Assembly: GCA_002633005.1 (NCBI GenBank)
Contig: NMRA01000176.1
Location: 383,740-447,739 of the forward strand
Source: Phoronis australis
Taxonomy: Eukaryota; Phoronida; Phoronidae
Reading direction: 5' to 3'
DNA length: 64,000 bases
This document shows, one piece after another, positions 58,195 through 64,000 of this stretch. How positions within the stretch are numbered: position 1 is the first letter of the stretch; every line of letters starts with the position of its first letter. The notes under the pieces were generated by a model. It did not search any database and was not told the origin of the DNA. It saw nothing but the letters and a program-made list of their open reading frames with translations. A program made the translations under genes and the position numbers.

Positions 58195-58301
58195 CTGGGT
58201 AATAGTCTGATTTAACATGCCCACATTTTGAGAACCAGTTTTCGCCACTGAATAACTGGCATTAAACTGGTTCTCAAGCGTGGGCACAGTCCACTCTTAC
58301 C
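58195..58301. repeat. Hairpin element B (GAGAACCAG core)
   Basis: TGCCCACATTTTGAGAACCA pairs with TGGTTCTCAAGCGTGGGCA around a loop containing CACTGAATAACTGGCATT, almost the same loop as element A. Flanks continue to pair weakly (GGTAATAGTC against GACTATT-like sequence). Confidence 0.75.
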
Positions 58302-59135
58302 TTTTTCCATGTAGAGATATTGGTTATTTCACATTATAGAGAAGGACCTTTTCAAAAGGCCATTTCCATACAACCAATGAGATTTTATTTGTTTGGCTTA
58401 TTGTATTCATATTAGCTGTACTTTCTTTTGGTCAAAAAGATTTTTTGGTTTGCTTAATCAGGTTTGTACTGAGTGCCTTCAGGACTATTTTATTCTGTTT
58501 ACTGAATTTTGAATGGACTCTTCTATATAGAGCTGTGGCAATTTGAATAGAAACTGTTCTATTGAATAGAGCTTCTGTAAGCACTACTGTAAACATAATA
58601 TTCAATTTGTTTCTTGTTGGATTTATAATATATTGATACCTTGACAACTTTGTTGTGAAGAGGGAATACAAACTGTTAGTAGGGCTTTGGTGTGAGGTTT
58701 AGGAGTGGCTGTAAAAAAGCAATCTTTTTGGACATCGTGCAGGTAATCTTCAACAGCTTAACCATTAAAAGAACATCATTTACCTTGTAATGTGATGCTT
58801 GTCATGTTGTGAATAGCCAGGAAGCTAAAGTTTATCACATATTGAGATATCGTATTTCAATTATGTCTGAGCAGTATGTGACTTGAATTAATCTGTGCTG
58901 CGCATATTGATTGATGGAATGGATGGAATACTGTTAGCACAAAATTTGATTTTATGAACAAGAAGAAATGTAGTACTAATTGATCTTACTCAGTACTTTG
59001 CACAATAAAATCCGTGCAATTTCAGAGCCATTCATTCTGAAGGTTATATCTCATATTTGTTGGCTTTTGGTTACATTGTGTGTTAGTTATGATTTTTGAC
59101 TACACCTAAATGCCAAATTAGTAGATTAGGTTTTA

Positions 59136-59168
59136 TCAAATTGTATCCGTGACACGGATACAATTTGA
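59136..59168. repeat. 33-bp perfect palindrome
   Basis: TCAAATTGTATCCGTG, one central base, CACGGATACAATTTGA. Imperfect pairing extends a few bases further on each side (AGGTTTT / AAAAACC). Confidence 0.9.
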
Positions 59169-59798
59169 AAAAACCCTGCTAAAAGTCAGGGTTAACCCTA
59201 AGCAAAAAGAGTGTTGGGTCTGAATTTTACAATTTTGGCGGGAATGGTAATTGATTTTAAAATTTAAGGTAACCATACTGATTGAGCATTGTTAAAGTAA
59301 CCTGAAGTCAGTTAACCATGGGACAACTTGTGTCGTACAATGGTGTGTGTCAAAGGTTAGGATTTAATTTTACTACAGTGACAACAAATCATGTCATGAA
59401 TTTTTACCACATTAATCCTTTTTGTTTTCCATCCATGGTCAGAGTGGATCGAGCTCACAGTTGTTATTTTCGACTTCGGAGAGCACTTCATTCTATCTCA
59501 CTTTGAAGTTGGACATTATTGACCTAATTTCTTTAATACAGATTTTATTCCAATGTTTTAACAACGAAAAATAATGAAATGGCCAGGAAATACTTTTAAT
59601 TAGCTTCTCAGATAAACTTGCTCCGACAAAATATCACGGTATCAATCATTCTATCTATTGATTAAAGCTTAAAAGTGAAATACAGGTGTCCATCAGTTGG
59701 AATTTATGGGATAATTACTGTCACAAGCACCTTGTAATTACAAACATCTTGGATGTGATTAGTCTGATCAATGTTAGATATAAGTCAATATCCCCGGC

Positions 59799-59806
59799 TA
59801 TAAATA
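59799..59806 (+). promoter_or_regulatory. TATA box of the LRR gene
   Basis: TATAAATA followed by G, 62 bases before the start codon, which puts transcription start near 59828-59832 and gives a 5' UTR of about 30 bases. Confidence 0.6.
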
Positions 59807-59860
59807 GAACGTACATAGATACTGGGTGAGGGTTGTTAGTTGGCTAGTTACTGTCTGAGT

Positions 59861-59898
59861 ATGTCGGCTTGTAATGAGTTGTGTTGTGGGCAACGCAG
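59861..59898 (+). CDS. LRR gene exon 1 coding part
   Basis: ATG TCG GCT ... CGC AG, 12 codons plus two bases, strong donor GTAAGT. The call rests on the TATA box upstream and the phase match to exon 2. Confidence 0.6.
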
Positions 59899-62800
59899 GT
59901 AAGTTGTGTTTTAAAGGATCATGTGCTTTGTAAAGAGCATTCTCAAAAGATCAGTTGTCAGTATACGCTGGCAGCAAGTTTTCTCTTAAACAAGTGGTAT
60001 ATTTCAAGCATTGCGATACAATCTCACCAATTTTGGACAAACACATTTTCCAAAATTGATCATTTTTCAATTTTCAAAATCTTCTGACATTGATATGAAT
60101 GCTCAAAATTTCTCAGAGTCATTGTATGATGGTAGCTATGGTATAAATCTTTAAAAATGTTATAGTAATTATCGCATGCTACTTATCTCTAATGAAAATG
60201 CAAAAAAAGGGAATCTCACTTATCAGCCATACCATGTCTTAAATTAGAGAGATTTTACTGTTCACTAGCTTCTGTAGATTACAGCTTTTAATCCTATACT
60301 CAGTAATATACACAGTCTTTTGTAGGGACACTATACGACAACTGCAGGATATTTATTGCATAAATGATGAGAACATAAACATGATTTTGAACAATTTGCT
60401 GGATCTTTGGACAGATTCGTCATTGTAAAAAGATGGAAATATATAAAAATATCTGGAACAAAAACTTAGTTATGTTCCGATGAAAAATTCATAATCAAGT
60501 GTTTATTACATATTCATGTTGAGGAATATAAACAGAAACTTATAAAACTGTCGCTGTGTCGTCTTTAACATGGACTGTGTCGAAAATGAAGAATTTTATT
60601 TAAGATACACAAAAAATGTTTGTTACCCAGTTGTTCAGGTATATTCACATTTTATCAGCTTATGACCTATGTAGCTTAGAGAAACTAGAATTTAGTCAAG
60701 CTCAAGAGTCGAGCATGTGATTAGAAGTCTTCAGCTGTTGCTAAGGAAGAGTTCATCAGTGTTTAATGTAAATGTTTATACTGTTTGAGCTTTAGGAGAG
60801 ATCTTTTATTGAACACAGTGCTGAGGGATTTATGGATCAGACAGATGAAGACTAGGTTGGCCTTTCAAAAGTATTTTTGTTCTGCCGTATTAACTGGATT
60901 GTTGCATTTATGTAAGTTCTTCTAACTTGCCCTATCCATCTTTTATCTTCTGGTTTTGATGATTCTCATCTTGGTGATTGGGAAAGAGATATGTGATGGT
61001 GGCATTCTCTTCTCTGAGGATTATTAGGTACATTGTGATTCATCTTGTACAAGATATTTTAAGTCCAAGACCTGTTTTGTGACTTTAGTACACAAAGAGG
61101 AGACAGTGAACTGATCAAAAGAAAAAATATTGCTTGTTATTTATTTCGCCAAGTATGTTGCTCTGTCACTAAGTTTTTTTTGTTTGTTCGCACAATACAG
61201 GTCGCAATTTTCGTCTGATCATCACAAAATTTACACATAACACGTAGTTCCGGAAGTACTGGAAGCCTATTGTTTTTCGTCATAATCGGATCCAAGATGG
61301 CGGCTGTGGCAGCCATTTTGTTTTCATTTAAAGGTTCAAATGCTTCTGGAGGCTACAATTTTTTACGTAATAGGCTAAGAATTGGCACAGTAAATGGACC
61401 GGAAGTTTGCTACAAGTATACCGGAAATTGTTTACTTCTGGTTAAAGATGGCGGAAATATCGGCGATCGCGCATGCGCACCTCGATTTTGGCCTAAAAAC
61501 GTTTTCTCCTGTAGAGGGCGCATTATAAGACCAATTCCTTCGAATTTTTACAGGTATTAGTTTCTTATGACATGCTATTATACAAAGTCAAAAAACGGGA
61601 AGTTGCTTTCAAGATGGCGGATCTGGCGCATGTTGACCCATTTTCAATCGTGCTGGAGTGCGATTTTAAACGGGAAGAGAAAAAGACGTGATTTTGTATG
61701 TGGATTCTTTGAAGTATATTCTTTCAAATGGCCTCTAACAATTTTTTCTCAGACTTACCGTTTTCGAGTTATTTGACTTTGAATTTCTTAAAAAAATGCA
61801 AAATTTCATTTTTTTTCCGAAAAATTTACGGAATTAGGCGATGCCATCAGTTTAGATAGAATTTTGAACGGGCTTTCAGAAGATGTTTTCCATTTTTCTC
61901 TAGGACGTCTACTTTTCGAGTTATTTGAGATTTTCCGATAACGCTGTTCCTTTGTTGAGTGCTCTTGCTGCATTGATGTTGGTTTATCTTCTATTGAACT
62001 TGACTGTAGCCTATTTCTTATTGATTTATGACATCTTAGTTCGTCATATGAATGTTGTGATGTTGTTCATCATCGCCACCACCATCATCATATTCGTCAT
62101 CATCGTCATCATCTTCGTCATCATCTCCGTCGTCGTCTTTTCCGTTAATTTCGCCAAGTGTCGCTCAAGACTGTAGCCCTTTTCTTACTGATTTCGGACT
62201 TCTACGTTCGTCATGTGTATGTTATTATTACATCTTTTGTTCATCCTCGCCACCATCGTCGTCATATTTGTCATCTTTTTGGTTAATTTCGCCAAGTTTC
62301 GCTCCTCGGAGTGCTTTCATTATTTTTTCTTTCAAAGACGGTTCTCAACTGATTAGTTTTTTCCTGGTAACGAATTTAATGATTTTTTCGGTGCTGTGTG
62401 GTTTGTGTGTTGGTTTTTTCATCAGTAGTGGCTTAAAGTTGTTCTTTTCTTGTGGTTTTCTGTTTGGCTGATGAAGTATTGGTCTTTCACAAAAATGTTA
62501 GCAGCCGGAGCCATAGAAAAATAAAATTTTGTTAACCTTCGGCCCTAAATTGGTGATATTTTACTGTACTTTTATGATTTTGCATAAAAGTAAATGGATT
62601 TTTGTTATTTTAAGCATATTTCCTTAAGCAATAATATGAGTATGATGTTAATATAATTTTAGAATCTTGTATTTTGAAAAAAATGTTTTAGAGTTATATC
62701 TTATAATTTTGTAAATATATTCATAGTGACATTGTATATTCTGTGTTTTGTGACCAATTCTTATTCTTTTTAGGTTTCAAAAATTAAGTTTATGGAGAAC

Positions 62801-64000
62801 CTCACTGTCAAGCCAGTACTTTCAGCAATACAAAGTATACATTCACTGAAAATGGAAATGATGCAAACTTTGATTTTTAACTGTGTAATGAAGTGTTCTT
62901 AATTGGCTCAATTGACTATGTCTTTATTTAAAAAAAAGAATGGCATACCGGTATTCATAGCAAAACATTGCTATCAATGACATGGCCAAATATCACTTAT
63001 AAAATAATATTTTTTTCAAAATAAAATCTTAAAAGCGATGTTATAGTTTTTTTATTATCATTTCGTTTGATGTGACTTTACTCACTTCTGGAAATACAAA
63101 TCATAGCCAGCTTTCTCAAACACAATATGTCTCAAACCATGTTGTATCTACAGGGTGTCCAGGATTGTCAAAAAGGCGACATCAGCAAAAACCAGTGTCG
63201 CCAGCTTGAGTAAATGCCCTGTCATCAAAATCATAGATCCACTACTGAAATATTTCAGTTGATGAGCCTACTTTGTGTGTTTCATGTTTTGGTTAAAGGT
63301 AGGAAGGAAATAGTATTTAAACTGAAAATTTTAATGGTTTCGGTAATTATATTATTTTGCAACAAATTTACTGACACAAAATTGACATTTTTCTTTTTTT
63401 TTAAATTTCTGATCGTCTTGTTACAAATAAAGGAAATGGTCAAATGTTGTTTTATGACAAGACTACACCCAACAAACCTGATAATCATAACAGAATAAAA
63501 GTTTCCTAATTTGTATTTTTGTTGAGAAATTTGACAAAACAAAAGTTTCTTCTCCTCTCTATTGCGTGCTATATGTGAATTTAACCATAACTATGTTAAT
63601 TGTTCATTATTTGTTGCCAGGTATGCCAGAGTGATGCCATCTGTTGCCACAGACTGGAACACTAACTTCAACAACAATGATGGCGAAGAGGACGGCAACC
63701 TTCGCAAGTGTTCCATCCAGGACCAGGTGTGCACCGACGGCTCTGGCAGACGTTGCCTCAGCCTTGATGGCGGCAACTACGCCCAGGTGCCATCTGAAGT
63801 GTTTGAACAGCTTAAGCTCCAGCGTCTGTCCTTGGCTAGCAATAGTCTAAGTCAGTTACCCAATGATATCCAACTTCTTGAGAACTTGGAAGAAGTCGTC
63901 ATCCAGAACAACCAACTGCAGGTGTTGACACCGTCCATTTTCCTGCTGAGGAAGCTGCGATTACTAGATGTCAGTGAGAACCAGCTCACTGGGTTTCCAT
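59861..64000 (+). CDS. Leucine-rich-repeat protein (5' part, two exons, runs off window)
   Basis: Exon 1 encodes MSACNELCCGQR and ends with AG before GTAAGT at 59899. Exon 2 starts after TTGTTGCCAG at 63621, and its first base completes Arg, giving YARVMPSVATDWNTNF in the same frame. After an acidic, Asn-rich stretch (NNNDGEEDGNLRK) and a Cys-containing segment (CSIQDQVCTDGSGRRC) come at least three leucine-rich repeats (LQRLSLASNSLSQLP, LEEVVIQNNQLQVL, LRLLDVSENQLTGFP) of the intracellular-type LxxLxLxxNxLxxLP pattern. No signal peptide is visible, so a cytosolic protein is likely. The family cannot be fixed because the C-terminal domains are outside the window. If exon 1 is not used, the internal ATG at 63634 would start the protein. 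Confidence 0.7.
61140..62520 (+). repeat. Repeat-like block with AAGATGGCGG and NRF-1 motifs
   Basis: Differs from its AT-rich surroundings. AAGATGGCGG (YY1-like) occurs at 61294, 61445 and 61611, and a perfect NRF-1 type CGCGCATGCGCA at 61468..61479. No transposase or long frame. Termini not identified. Confidence 0.4.
62005..62305 (+). repeat. Imperfect tandem duplication with TCATCG triplets
   Basis: Two copies of CTGTAGCC..TTTCTTAYTGATTT, TTCGTCATRTG, CATCCTCGCCACCATCRTC, GTTAATTTCGCCAAGTKTCG, TC, with a longer TCATCG/TCGTC run in the first (62065..62140). Confidence 0.7.
63621..64000 (+). CDS. LRR gene exon 2 (partial)
   Basis: The reading frame is open from the acceptor to the window end, encoding YARVMPSVATDW to SENQLTGFP. 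Base composition is clearly more GC-rich than the flanking intron. LRR spacing is about 23 residues. Confidence 0.9.

Larger units (their letters stand above)
56691..59798. other. Intergenic between divergent DNAJC13 and LRR genes
   Basis: AT-rich and without a recognised gene. It contains hairpin element B (58195..58301) and a near-perfect palindrome (59136..59168). A + strand GTGAGC after CAG at 56764 could be a donor of an unannotated divergent transcript. Confidence 0.5.
59899..63620 (+). other. LRR gene intron 1
   Basis: About 3.7 kb from GTAAGT to TTGTTGCCAG. It holds a repeat-like block with promoter-type motifs (61140..62520), including a local duplication with TCATCG runs, and is otherwise AT-rich without coding signal. 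Confidence 0.6.

Noticed and set aside
59318-59506. 62-codon open frame with a good start context
   Set aside because: Isolated, with no recognisable family and no poly(A) signal close by.
61270-61560. 96-codon open frame (MFFVIIGSKMAAVAAILFS)
   Set aside because: It arises from the ATGGCGGC motifs in the repeat-like block. No conserved domain and no downstream splice support.

Overview
The window is intron-rich metazoan nuclear DNA. Every coding block is flanked by GT..AG splice sites. The best-preserved gene, an RME-8/DNAJC13 orthologue, keeps about 50 small coding exons whose phases all chain correctly. Many short inverted-repeat elements, minisatellites and diverged interspersed repeats, plus a suspected haplotype duplication, suggest a polymorphic invertebrate, probably marine (deuterostome or lophotrochozoan). 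I cannot name the species from sequence alone.

Layout. (1) 1-4.4 kb, + strand: the 3' part of a nicotinic acetylcholine receptor subunit gene. Four exons run from loop A of the ligand-binding domain to the stop codon, and a poly(A) signal follows. It lacks the vicinal cysteine pair of alpha subunits. (2) 4.4-8.3 kb: non-coding. It holds a degenerate minisatellite and two near-identical 867-bp tandem copies that meet at a single ambiguous base, probably two haplotypes joined in assembly. (3) 8.5-9.9 kb, + strand: an unrecognised single-exon coding region broken by two frameshifts and one stop, with its own poly(A) signal. (4) 10.7-56.7 kb, - strand: the DNAJC13/RME-8 gene. I place 49 coding exons (6,563 coding bases including the stop, about 2,187 codons). 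One stretch of about 48 codons is missing, and a 437-base run of N lies in the intron where it belongs. The order is the N-terminal PH-like region, armadillo-like helical repeats, a GYF-like segment, the J domain with HPD, and the C-terminal helical region, with four IWN-type motifs. A non-coding first exon and an NRF-1/ETS promoter lie near 56.66-56.69 kb. (5) 56.7-64 kb, + strand: a divergent gene with a TATA box, a 12-codon first coding exon, a 3.7-kb intron, and a second exon that starts a leucine-rich-repeat protein and runs off the window.

The genes do not form an operon or pathway. The nAChR subunit is a membrane ion-channel protein, DNAJC13 is an endosomal Hsc70 co-chaperone, and the LRR protein is of unknown role. 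The most unusual signals are two tandem repeats inside DNAJC13 that each duplicate an exon/intron junction in frame, so they create arrays of extra splice donors (21-bp units at 31.6-31.7 kb, 57-bp units at 25.55-25.77 kb). Next is a family of hairpins with a conserved GAGAACCAG core and outer arms that differ in sequence but remain paired (10.8, 56.1 and 58.2 kb).
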